The notes under the pieces: generated by a model
Databases searched by the model: none
The model's input: only the letters and a program-made list of their open reading frames with translations
What the model was told of the DNA's origin: nothing
NCBI GenBank assembly: GCA_000733355.1
Contig: JNVV01000052.1
Span: 1 to 64,000 of the forward strand
Length of the DNA stretch: 64,000 nucleotides
From: Falciphora oryzae
Lineage: Eukaryota > Ascomycota > Sordariomycetes > Magnaporthales > Magnaporthaceae
Reading direction: 5' to 3'
Made by a program: the position numbers and the translations under genes
Part shown: positions 54,837 through 64,000 of the stretch, piece after piece
Numbering within the stretch: the stretch's first letter is position 1
Layout of the letters: each line of letters starts with the position of its first letter

Positions 54837-56354
54837 TCAGCATACCTCAACCTCAGTCACGCCCACGCCCCGCCGCCGCTTAGACGGCGAAGTTGGGGGT
54901 GATCGTGACCCGTCACCGCTGCTGCCACGGCTCGACTCTCGGCTCCGCTTCTTGCTGTCCTCGTCGAAGCTCTTGGCCACCATCTTGCGCAGTCTGTTAT
55001 GCTGCTCCTCGCGCCAGTAGGCCGTGTACTCGCGATACCGGCGTTCCTCGTCGATCCGAATCCTCTCTAGCTCTGCCTCGTAGGTGGGGAGCTCTTCGGG
55101 GGTGTGGAAGGTATCGTAGCTGGATGCCAAAAACTCCTTGCCCGTAATCTCGGAGCCCAGCGCTTTTCCCAGCCGCTCCTTTAAGCCATAGAACGGCCAG
55201 ACGGGCACCCTGGTGTGCGACACGCGCATCGATGAAGTGCCCTTAGGGCCCCGATGGAGAGGTTGGCTAGGTTGCGCAAAGCCCTCGAGGAAGTCTGCTC
55301 CGATCCAGGCAGTGTAGACTATGAAGTCCTTGGCGTCCGCGTCAAAGGTGAAGAGCCGCACCTCAACATCGCGCATGACGGCGTCGGGCTCGGGGGAACT
55401 AGACTCGTAGCTGCTCGGGGGGTTCGAGGGCGATGACTGCGATAGCCTGAACTTTCTCCGACCGGTTTTCTTGCTGTAAAAGCGGGCCTGCGCCATAGCG
55501 ATAAGGACCGCAATGAAATGCGCGTCGCAGTCTGGATTGCCGGGAACAAGAGCCTTGGCCCGCAGCCGCTGCAGGTTGGCGACGGGCCTGTTGGCGTAAT
55601 CGCCGTCTCTGGGGCCGGGAGAGATGCGGAAGAGAGACTTGCGCACGCTGGCCAGGTGGTCGCGATCTATGTAGGCAAGCAGAGGCGCGTTCTGGAGAAA
55701 CTTGCTGGCGCTGTCGAGGTCCGGTTCGCTGGGACACGAGTCTTGAGAAGACGACGACATCGGACGCGTGGCGGCCGAGTCGAAAGAGTAGCAACGGGAA
55801 GTTGTGTGTTTCCAGACCATGGGAAGTTTGACGGCCCTCCGGTAGAACTTGGTACCGAAGTGCAGGTCGAGGTCCACCGAGGTTTTGGTCTTGCAAGGCA
55901 TGGTGGGAAAGAAGCCGGAGACGAGGTGCTTCAGGGCGCGGATCCTCTCAATGGCCGGGCCTGGCTGCACAAATGTGCTCAGCTCAGCGCATAGCTGCTT
56001 GGCTGCGGGCGACGGCTCCGGCGACGGGGGAGGGGCCATGCCGGGGTACTGCTGTGGATCGGGCGCCGGGAATAGCATGGGCGATTGCTCCTTGAACTGC
56101 ACGCCGAGGGACTTGGTGTGCAGGTCTGTCCAGCAGATAGGCAGGACGTATAGGCCATGGCCCGAGTAGGAGTGCATTATGTCGTAGAGTGAGCCCGGCG
56201 CAGGGCAGATGTGCGTTCTCTTGGGCTGGGGACGCGGCCGCGGTGCTGGCGACAGGGGGGCGTCCGACTCTGAATCGGGCAGAGTCACCCGGGCAGACCC
56301 GACGGCGGCGTCTTGGGCAGCCGGAGGGCTGGGGCTGGGTTTAGGCGACGACAT
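54837..56354 (-). CDS. Conserved-looking hypothetical protein (505 aa), disordered ends, nuclear-type C-terminus
   Basis: I do not recognise the family. The N-terminus is Pro/Ser-rich (SSPKPSPSPPAAQ). A folded-looking core spans about residues 45-400 (GSLYDIMHSYSGHGLYVLPICW, LQRLRAKALVPGNPDCDAHFIAVLIAMAQARFY, VRLFTFDADAKDFIVYTAWI). A charged helix (YEAELERIRIDEERRYREYTAYWREE) and a basic Ser/Arg tail with SKRRRG, a likely nuclear signal, follow. ATG 56354 is the first in-frame ATG. However, the frame stays open upstream for some 340 nt without an ATG, and the segment NLFIRSILSHSQLFEQVRAIL just before it looks coding. A missed 5' exon or a non-AUG start is possible. Confidence 0.65.
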   Translation of the reverse strand: MSSPKPSPSPPAAQDAAVGSARVTLPDSESDAPLSPAPRPRPQPKRTHICPAPGSLYDIMHSYSGHGLYVLPICWTDLHTKSLGVQFKEQSPMLFPAPDPQQYPGMAPPPSPEPSPAAKQLCAELSTFVQPGPAIERIRALKHLVSGFFPTMPCKTKTSVDLDLHFGTKFYRRAVKLPMVWKHTTSRCYSFDSAATRPMSSSSQDSCPSEPDLDSASKFLQNAPLLAYIDRDHLASVRKSLFRISPGPRDGDYANRPVANLQRLRAKALVPGNPDCDAHFIAVLIAMAQARFYSKKTGRRKFRLSQSSPSNPPSSYESSSPEPDAVMRDVEVRLFTFDADAKDFIVYTAWIGADFLEGFAQPSQPLHRGPKGTSSMRVSHTRVPVWPFYGLKERLGKALGSEITGKEFLASSYDTFHTPEELPTYEAELERIRIDEERRYREYTAYWREEQHNRLRKMVAKSFDEDSKKRSRESSRGSSGDGSRSPPTSPSKRRRGVGVTEVEVC

Positions 56355-58554
56355 CTCTAGGATGGCGCGCACCTGCTCAAAGAGCTGGCTGTGGGACAGG
56401 ATGGATCTGATAAAGAGGTTGTCGCGGTCTGGGTTAGCGGGTGACGCGGGGTGGAGCTGCGCGCGAGCTTGTTGGTGTTGGGGTACACCGCCGAGTGATT
56501 GCGCTAGAGTGCCGGAAGACGGAACGCGCCAGAGGGCGGGGGGTTTGCGATTGATTGGGACAGAATTGGGATGGTAGTGGATTGAGTCGCGCCTGGTCGG
56601 GTGCTCTGCGTGTAGGGCTGCCGTGGGCGAAGCTGGGGCGCGGCGACGAGAGGGTGCGAAGAAGAAGACGAATGAAGGTTTGGGGAACCAACTCTATTGA
56701 CGGCATTCGCGATTCAGCGATGTGCGCGGATCTCGGCTCAGGGACTGCGCAGGGCCGAGCCTAGCTTGGGCCGCTGGGGATTTGATGATGATGCGCTGAT
56801 TGACGTGATGAGGCTGCGCAGCAAGGGCTGGGCTGACGGAACTGGAACAGGGGAAGACCGTGTGTTAGGCTAGACGCGCTTGTGCGGTCGCGACGAGGGG
56901 CAAACAACGCAAGCAGGTGGGCAGGGGCGGGTGCACGAGCGCTGGAGCTGAGGGCTGAGTGCAGGGTGATCGACGGGAATGACAAGCTCCCAGCGAGCTT
57001 TGGGAATTGGGGCTGGAGGCGACAGGGGCCGCCGCGTGCCACAGTGGGTGGAGAAAAGCAAAAATATATACCAATTTTTGGAAGCAGGCCTGCAGAAGCA
57101 AGATAGCTGGAAGGCAGAGTGACAAGGTACAGCCAACCGTCTCACAAGACAGATGAATTCGGAGTCAGGCTAGAGGGGCAGAAAGAGGGAGAAAAGAGCG
57201 GGTAATAAAGGAGGAAAATCGAAAACGAAAACAGACACAGAGGAATGCGAACAAAGAGAATCAACCAGGCAAAAACAAAGGAGTGGAACTAAAGGAATGC
57301 AATCGAAAGAAGTTTCTGGGAGCCCGCTTGAAAAACACCGGCACTCACATCCTAACCGGGCCTTGGACTGCAGCCGAATGACGCAACTGCAGGAGGCTGG
57401 GCGATTGATTTTGCTTGTTTCCCGTTGCAGCCCAACAGAGACAAAAAAAAAAAAAAAAAAAAAAACCAGGTGTGGCGTAGACTGGTAGGATTGGAGGCGA
57501 TTGCGATTTTGCTGGGATCTATGCCCACGTCGGATTGCGGATGCGAATAAGACACGGTCAGCCGGTGAGGATCGCGTCGTGCTGGGGGACGGTTCGAGGA
57601 AAGTGCCAGCACGGGTGGCTCGCGTCCGCGTCGGGGGTGGTGCTGCCCTTATGAACCCGGGCGGGGATCTGCGCGATGTGGTGGCGGCCGCACGCAGGGC
57701 CAATGTCCGAGGGACGCGGAACACAGCTGGGGAGATTAGGGCGGCACGGGCAGGCGCAGTCGCGTAATTGGCAGGCCATTGCCACATGTCCACACCAGGG
57801 CTGCTGCGATGGCCAGCGCAGAGGAGGGGCCCACTGGCCCGCTGGCGTGTGGATGCGACACGAAAATGTCTCCAAGTCACCTGACCGCCAGGCAGCCAAC
57901 CCGAGCTCGCCCTTTGTCCTGCGCCTGCTCCGCAAGCTCCGATGGCCAGTGTCCCCACCGATCCCCACCGACACCAATAAGCGCGCTTTGTTGGCCGCAT
58001 TTAGCCATGCTGCCGAGCCACGTCAGCCACGTTTAACCTGGCTGCTGGTGTGGAGGGAAGAGAGAAGTTGAGTCACGGGTAGGCACCAATGAGCGAGGTG
58101 AATTTCAAGCAGGGAGACAGCTTGGCTGCTGAAAGTCACGAGACGGTTCTGTGTTGGCCATTTTGGAGAGTCAAAGAAGCAAGAAAGGCCAACAGAGAAT
58201 CGGTGAAGCAAAGAAAAGTTACCAAAAGAGCGAAAAGGGAATTAAAAATAACCTAAACTAGGGGATGGATAGTAAACAAATGGAGTCGAAGGCGGCACGA
58301 AGGATGGAAGTTGGGAAAGAGGACGAATAATTGAGGCCTGACATCCAAGGCACTACGTAATGCCGCCCCACATGCGAGACGTCAGTGTGCAAGCACGCCC
58401 AGCAGACCCCACCAAAGCCGGCCGACCAGCTCAGCCCAGCTCCGGCGAACGGAGTGGCAAGCAACGCATCAAGGAGAGCCGCACGCATCTCCGGCCCCCC
58501 GACACTCACCCTCCTATCCCTCCCCCGGCTCCGGACAGGACAGCCCAACAAAAC
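56355..58554. other. 2.2-kb intergenic region of two divergent genes
   Basis: No gene recognised. The minus-strand frame 57170-58000 is not supported. It holds an A23 run (57443-57465). The two flanking genes are transcribed away from each other, so both promoters lie here. Confidence 0.5.
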
Positions 58555-59252
58555 ATGCCGGCCTACAACTCCGTCTTCAACGCCGACGCCGAGCAACGGC
58601 TGATCGGCAACTTCCCGCTCCTGCCTCTGCGCACCAAGACGCGCGGGCCCGCCTACACGCTGCCCTTCCCCAACCCGCCCCTGCCGGCGGCCGAGTCGCC
58701 CGAGCCCGACAGCGAGAGCTACGACGCGCTCGACGAGGTGCTGCTGCTGTTCCGCGCGAATACCTTCTTCCGCAACTTTGAGATCCAGGGCCCCGCAGAC
58801 CGCCTCCTCGTCTACGGCATCTGGTTCGTCAGCGACTGCCTGGCCAAGATCAAACCCAACGCCACGCTGAGGGAGGCCACCAAGGAGGTCACGAATATCG
58901 CTCTGGACCTTAACTTCGCCATCCCCGGCGACCCGGGCTTCCCGCTGAACCAGGTCCGTCTGCGCTGGGATGCTGCCATTGTCCCTTGTTTCGTCCCTGA
59001 CCTCGCGAGCTTTAGCCAGTCGCACGCGTGTGGTGGATAACAATAGGCTAACTGTTCCCATCCCCAACGCAGATGTACGAGCCCCCGCGGGACAGGCAAG
59101 ACGCCGAGCAGCTGCGCCAGTACATGGCCCAGGCCCGACAAGAGCTCGCGACGAGATTACTAGCCAGGGTGTACGAGGAGGGCGGTGACGGGAAGCCGAG
59201 CAAGTGGTGGCTCAGCTTCACCAAGCGGAAGTTCATGGGCAAGGCGCTGTGA
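58555..59252 (+). CDS. ARC18: Arp2/3 complex subunit 3 (two exons, 192 aa)
   Basis: Exons are 58555-58953 and 59073-59252. The 119-nt intron splices FPLNQ|MYEPPRDR. The protein begins MPAYNSVFN and carries the family blocks in order: GNFPLLPLRTKTRGPA, LDEVLLLFRANTFFRNFEIQGPAD (spanning about 58730-58800), RLLVYGIWFVSDCLAKI, DLNFAIPGDPGFPLN, MYEPPRDRQDAEQLRQYM and KPSKWWLSFTKRKFMGKAL at the C-terminus. Length fits the p21/ARPC3 family. It is part of the seven-subunit Arp2/3 complex that nucleates branched actin at endocytic patches. It ends 331 bp from the convergent TRM6 gene. Confidence 0.95.
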
Positions 59253-59583
59253 TGGCGCTCACTGGCGGCATGGACGCCATGTACAAAGGATGGGCGGGTG
59301 GACTGATTTGTTGCGAGCAACGGTTTTTGATGGACAAGCAGATGCGGGCCCTTCAGATAGGGCACACACACCTCGAAGGTCAATAAAAAGCGATCTAACA
59401 TCAACCAAGGATATCCTGCAGGTTTTTTTTTTTTTCAAGGCAGATTGCCCAATGCATCGCGTGATGTGTATTCTGGGCGGGGTATCCAGGAGTACCTATA
59501 CCAAGCTCTCCGGCCGGGGCGACAGCTATCCCCGCCGCGTCCCAGGCCGGCCGTTCATATCCTCATCAAACCTCCCAAGTTCC
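59253..59583. other. Convergent 3' ends of ARC18 and TRM6
   Basis: 331 bp; 3' UTRs of both genes, with a T12 run near 59420. Confidence 0.5.
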
Positions 59584-61737
59584 TCAATCACCCCTCTTCT
59601 GCCTCTTGAGAAACTTGCCTCTCGCCTCGACCTTGCCCGCGACTGGCACTGCACGCCAGCCTGTGAGGACGTATCCCTCGGCGCCGCCCCTCGAGGTCAT
59701 GACCGGGTGCGTCCGGTTCGGCAGGACCTGCCACTTGCGCACCCTGCTCGTCTGGATACAGACTCCAAGCAGCAGCGTCGGGTTGACGGGGAACTCCTCT
59801 GAGCCCTCCCGGCGCGCCAGCCCAGGCCGTGGCGTCGCCGCCCCGCTGGAGCCGTCGGCCGCCGGCGTCCTCGTCGCCTCCGCATTGTCACCACCCGACC
59901 CCTCGCCGCCCTCCGGGACCGCGTCGTCGTCGTCGTCGCCGTCGTCGCCACTCCCACACGCCATCCAGGCCGCGCGGCGCGCGACGCTGTAGCAGTCGGC
60001 CAGGCGCGCGAGGGGCTCCAGGGTGGGCGAGTAAACGGCGACGGGGGCGCCGCCGGCTAGCAGGGGGAGGGCGTGGCGCAGGACCGAGACGGGGTCCATT
60101 GAGGTGGCGACGACCAGGCCCGAGAAGTTGCCGCCGCGTGTCGCGTCGACGATGTGCCTAGTGCGGGCCCAGCGCCGCCTCTTGCGGTGGTAGTTGCCGC
60201 GCCGGTTCGCCTTCCAGCTCGCCACCTCCTCGGCGGGCACAACCGGGGGCGCCGACGAGTATGTCGTGTCGGCCTCCGGGGAGAGCAGTTGCAGCCACGT
60301 CAGGGTCAGCAGGTGCGGCAGGAGCGGGTGCGGCGGGTGGTTCGGATTCGTGCTGTCGTAGCCGTACTGTCTCAGGTAGGACAAGTTCGCTTGCGAGTTG
60401 GGGTGGATGACGGTGATAGTGTTTGTGTCTGAGTATGGGATGTGGAAGTCGTGGGGCCGCTTGTTGCGAGCTGGCGGTCGACATGGTAGCCGGCTCTTCT
60501 CCCCCGAGCCACAAGTGCCGTTGGCTTGTGCCTCTCCTTGGCCTTCCCTCTGGCCATTCGGCCCAGCCCCCGCACCTGCGCTAGTCTCTTGTTGATCGAT
60601 CTCCATCTCATCGTCCAATGGTGTGTCGTTGTTCGAGACGCCGGCTTCGCTTTTGCTGTTCTCGCCTTTGCTCGTCCCGTTTGTCTGTGCTTCTGCGGTT
60701 GCTGGAGCGTCCAAGCCCTCCTCGCTCTTAGAGTAGAGAATACCCATCTTCTCGGCCAAAGCAGCCACGAGGAGACCCCCAGTGTCGTCCACCACAAGCC
60801 AACGCCCTGATTCTGCCAGCGGTTCCTTTGGGCCGCTTGCCCTCCACTTCTCCAATACCATGTCGTCGTACTCGGACTGGCCCTCGGTTGGTGGCGTGGG
60901 CAGCAGATCGACGCCGTCGCCACCGTAGTGAACATTAGCCCAGCAGCCCACCAGAGCGACCATCTCCTCGCGCATCTCCAGGATTTTGGAGCCGGCGTCC
61001 TTGTCCTCGAGCAGGTAGTTGCCCATCTGGGTAGGGTCGTGGGGCAGGACGGCGAAGCGGCGGATGTACTTGCGCGTCTTGAGCAGCTTGTACTTTGACA
61101 GCGAGAACTGCGTCTTGAGGTCCAGGGCCGTGTGGCGCAACATTAGCTTGGTGATGAGCTCCTTGCCAGCGCCGGCGCCCTCGCGCTTGAGGTCTTCGAT
61201 CTCCTCGAAGCTGAGCGTCTGGCGCGCGTCCTCGTCCAGCAGCTCGCGGCTGGAGCGCGCCACCACCTCGCCCTTGGGGCCGACGACGCTGTACTCGATG
61301 TTATCGTCGGCGGCGAGGAGCGTTACGCCGTCGCCCGTCTCCTTCCCGGCGCCGCCGTCGGGGGCCGACGCGGCGGCAGCCTCCTCGGCCAGGACATCGG
61401 CGTAGAGCTCCGCGGGGGGCACGATCCGCAGCCGGTTGAAGGTCTCGCCTGGGCGCTTGTCTTCAACCTCGAATGTGACGTGGTAGGGGCGGTGGATTAT
61501 GAGATTGCTCGGGAACGAGCCGTATTTGCCTAGTGATATCGTCCTGAGGGCGCGGCCGATGGGCCTCTGTTAACTTTGCCAAAGTGCCAAAGACAAAAAG
61601 TGTTGGGAGCGCCTGCGCGCGGAACCCTCTCTTTCCTGGACTAGGACTTACGTATTCGGCACGACCTGCATAACTTTGAGACTGTCCGACGGCAGCCTTA
61701 GTGCCACCCAGGCATTGGGCTCAATAAGTTCGTACAT
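59584..61737 (-). CDS. TRM6: tRNA (adenine58-N1)-methyltransferase non-catalytic subunit, Gcd10/TRM6 family (two exons, 681 aa)
   Basis: Exon 1 is 61737-61652 and exon 2 is 61543-59584. The 108-nt intron (GTAAGT...CAG) splices VVPNT|TISLGKYGSF. The N-terminal barrel reads LIEPNAWVALRLPSDSLKVMQVV. The middle has TLSFEEIEDLKREG.GAGKELITKL, FSLSKYKLLKTRKYIRRF and NYLLEDKDAGSKILEMREEM. The C-terminal Rossmann-like domain has FSGLVVATSMDPVSVLRHALPLLAGGAPVAVYSPTLEPL, and the tail TSRVRKWQVLPNRTHPVM is family-typical. With TRM61 it makes m1A58 in tRNA in the nucleus. It is longer than the yeast protein through acidic low-complexity inserts (about residues 280-350 and an Asp run near 570). Confidence 0.93.
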
Positions 61738-62131
61738 TGCGCGGTCTCTGGTATTCGAGACGCTTGCGATGCGGCGGCAGACTGCCGGTTTCGCGGATCA
61801 CAGGCTAGGATCGACATTTTTCTGCCGCGCGGTGAACGAGCAGTGGTCGCATCCGGTGGGGGAGTGTGGGGTCATCTCGCGTCAAGTCTGCAGCGATCTG
61901 GCCAGTGAGCCTGTGCTGTGATTTCCCGGCGATTTTTCACTGTGCAGCACTGCGCTAAAAGGCATGCCCGCTTGTTTTGACTTGGTTTCCCGCCGTCGAT
62001 GGACGTGCATATCGTTTACTCGTTTAGTCTTGTTCTATCTGCTTCCCCAAGTTGTTTGATGTCCATTATCCAACCGATCCTTGCGCTATACAGCTATCTG
62101 CCCCGAGGAGAGGGTGCTCTCCATGATCAAC
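61738..62131. other. Intergenic between TRM6 and GNAT genes
   Basis: 394 bp. The promoter of TRM6 lies here; no other feature seen. Confidence 0.5.
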
Positions 62132-62959
62132 TCAGAGGTTCCCAACCTTCGTCCCCACCACTGGAGCCTGAGCCTTTGCCTCGCGCTCACTCTTGCTGGG
62201 CATCCTCATTGGGGCACTTCTGTAAGGAAGACCGGTATTCTGGACGATGTAACCGGCGCGCTCGTACAAGGTCACAGCCTGCTTGGTCGCGTCCAGGTAT
62301 GACGGGTAATCTAGGTCGTCGGCCAGCTCCCTGCCTGCCTCCAGCATCTTTGCCGCAAGCCCCCTGCCCCGTATGCTTTGGGATACGGCAATGGACTCGA
62401 GGACTGGATGCGCATGCGAGAACCTCGTCAGAAAGCAAGCAAGCGAGCCAGCACACCAAGTGATGGCAGATTCGGGGGTACTCACAGACGTGGCCCTCCT
62501 GGCCCATGACTTTCCTATGATTGTTCTCCATCTTGGTGAAGAATCCATCCAACTTCTCCCTGTCCAGGCCGGCCACGAGCGCAGGGTACCGCTCCTCCCA
62601 CGACCAGACTCCGCCATCATTCGGGTCGATAATCCAGTACAGCGCGTAACCAACGGTGTTCTCTTTTGTCATGACCAACACCCAGTAAGCTCGAGAATCG
62701 GTCCGCCACCAAGCACATGCCCTGCGTCCTATCACCACATACCGTTTTCGTCGTGCAGCACAATGACACGCGACTGTTGTTTGCCAGGCTCGGCCCTGAC
62801 GAAGCCTTCATAGGCCCTGTCTAGCCAGGCTCGGGTTTCGGGCGTGGCTGGGAACAGCTCATTCAGCCTTTCGCTGGCGAAGGCGTGGAGGAAGGTGTCA
62901 ACGATTCCGGGCACGTCGGCCAGGGTCGCCGGCGTGACGGCAAAGGCAGTCGATGCCAT
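62132..62959 (-). CDS. GNAT-family N-acetyltransferase (three exons, 221 aa)
   Basis: Exons are 62959-62743, 62662-62486 and 62403-62132, totalling 222 codons including stop. Introns of 80 and 82 nt have GTATGT and GTGAGT donors. Splicing yields HDEN|ENTVGYALYWII and GHV|FLESIAVSQSIRGRG. The protein has the N-terminal strand and helices (FAVTPATLADVPGIVDTFLHAF), the beta strand VGYALYW, and the acetyl-CoA pyrophosphate loop SIRGRGLAAKML (Q/R-x-x-G-x-G/A type). The C-terminal part reads YLDATKQAVTLYERAGYIV. Substrate is unknown; fungal members act on small amines or drugs. The acceptor of intron 1 is inferred from reading frame and family pattern. Confidence 0.8.
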
Positions 62960-64000
62960 TTTTGCGCAGGTGATGTCTGACCAGATAGTTGACTGCGGGT
63001 GGGGTGTTCTGGCTGCCGGAAACTATGCGTTTATGTATGGCCCACGACGGACCATCCACTCGGTTTTTTAGCCGCGAGATCCAGGCACGCCCCAGAATCA
63101 CGGACTTATAACATCTACTTCGGCCGGCTAGTAGGCTCCGGGCCCGTTCGCCCACCATTGACCGACCCACCCGTACGGGAACAAGGCGTGCGCAAACGGA
63201 GCGCGCGTTGCTGACAAGATGTGGATACTTTGCGAGTTGCGTGTGGCGACTACTCGCTTGCGGCTCCCAGGATTGCTATCGAAACTTGGAGCTCTATGCG
63301 GCAGACATTCGGCCGACACGGCTGCTCCATTCACGCTTTTATAGCATCTTTTTGACATTGCTGATCAAACGCCGACAGGCAGGGATATGGGAACGTCGCC
63401 CTCCACGTACCAGAAGTTCCTGTTGACGACACTCAGCACGAATCTCTACCTACTCAAGGCCGTAATTGGAGGTGGAGACGGTGGGCGAGAGAACAGCGCA
63501 CATGGTTAATACCTCTGCGCGGGTGCGCCCGAGCCGCGGCGCCTTTCCTGTGGTTTTGATCTGGGACGTGAGCGTGGATGACGGCTAGGCCTCGCATGCC
63601 GCCGTCAATACCGGCTCTCGAAACTCTCGCCTTCCAGCGCTTGCGGCGCGAACCACCATGTCATGCCCCGCTGCCAAATGCGTCGCCGTGACGTCGGCGC
63701 CGAGCGAGGGCTCCTCGCAGTGGAAGCGTCCTAGTCACCAAGCACGAACCAGCTAGCTTCTTGGACCGCCGAATGTTCGGCCGCGACTCGTCCCAGAGAG
63801 CAACTAGCCCCTACCTACAGTTTGGGCTTTGTGTCTAAACTTCAGGCGACGTGATCGCATCTCGATTTATGCAAGTCAGGTCCAGAATGTCTGCCATCTG
63901 CCTGTTCCCCAACTTGAGATCCACCCCTCAGCATCGATGATCTGCGGTTGCACTAAATCGATGCCTTTCCCGCCCGCTTGGGTTGAATGTCACCCGTCGG
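62960..64000. other. Right-hand end of the window, no gene recognised
   Basis: 1.04 kb containing the promoter of the acetyltransferase gene. Short overlapping frames only. Confidence 0.5.

Noticed and set aside
57170..58000. 276-codon minus-strand frame
   Set aside because: It is Ser/Arg/Pro-rich with a Phe run from the A23 tract, lacks domains, and overlaps the divergent promoter region. It is a chance frame.

Overview
The window comes from a filamentous ascomycete (Pezizomycotina, probably Sordariomycetes; the species is not determined). The evidence is short spliceosomal introns of 57-119 nt with GTATGT/GTAAGT donors and CTAAC-type branch sites, fungal families (HET, CVNH, MYND, GH5, GH47, ARPC3, TRM6), a tRNA-Pro with an intron, and transposons carrying the signature of RIP: G-to-A and C-to-T changes, in-frame TAA/TAG codons, and Asp-to-Asn changes at catalytic sites.

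The two parts of the window differ sharply. Bases 1 to about 26,550 are an AT-rich, gene-poor block of nested dead transposons. In order these are: the 3' end of a LINE with a (CT)n tail; the integrase-chromodomain half and 3' LTR of a Ty3/gypsy chromovirus, which breaks a pogo/Fot-type transposase; the 3' half of a second LINE; a long LINE (about 4.7-12.1 kb) with ORF1, ORF2 and a long 3' region; a 5'-truncated copy of the same LINE (12.1-15.3 kb); and a second pogo element (15,459-24,289) with matching terminal inverted repeats. The transposase gene of that second pogo element is split by a 6.96-kb element with 15-bp terminal repeats and a 9-bp target duplication. The inserted element carries a decayed RecQ-type helicase, other decayed frames, and a near-perfect nested palindrome made of two foldback MITEs of the pogo family. 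A PIF/Harbinger transposase (24.5-25.8 kb) and a 5'-truncated LINE tail with a 15-bp target duplication close the block.

Bases 26,550 to 64,000 are GC-rich chromosome with ordinary genes: a small hypothetical protein; a GST-like protein (-) divergent from an N2227/carnosine-methyltransferase-like protein (+); an MFS sugar transporter; a tRNA-Pro(AGG); a secreted type-B carboxylesterase; a MYND zinc-finger protein next to a dead PIF1-like helicase; a GH47 alpha-mannosidase; a probably GPI-anchored GH5 endoglucanase; a broken HET gene; a small secreted CVNH lectin; a conserved hypothetical protein; ARPC3 of the Arp2/3 complex; TRM6 of the tRNA m1A58 methyltransferase; and a GNAT acetyltransferase. 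No biosynthetic cluster or operon is apparent. The secreted enzymes, the transporter and the lectin would fit a plant-matter saprotroph or plant associate, but that is inference. Several spacers of 2-4 kb contain no frame I recognise.
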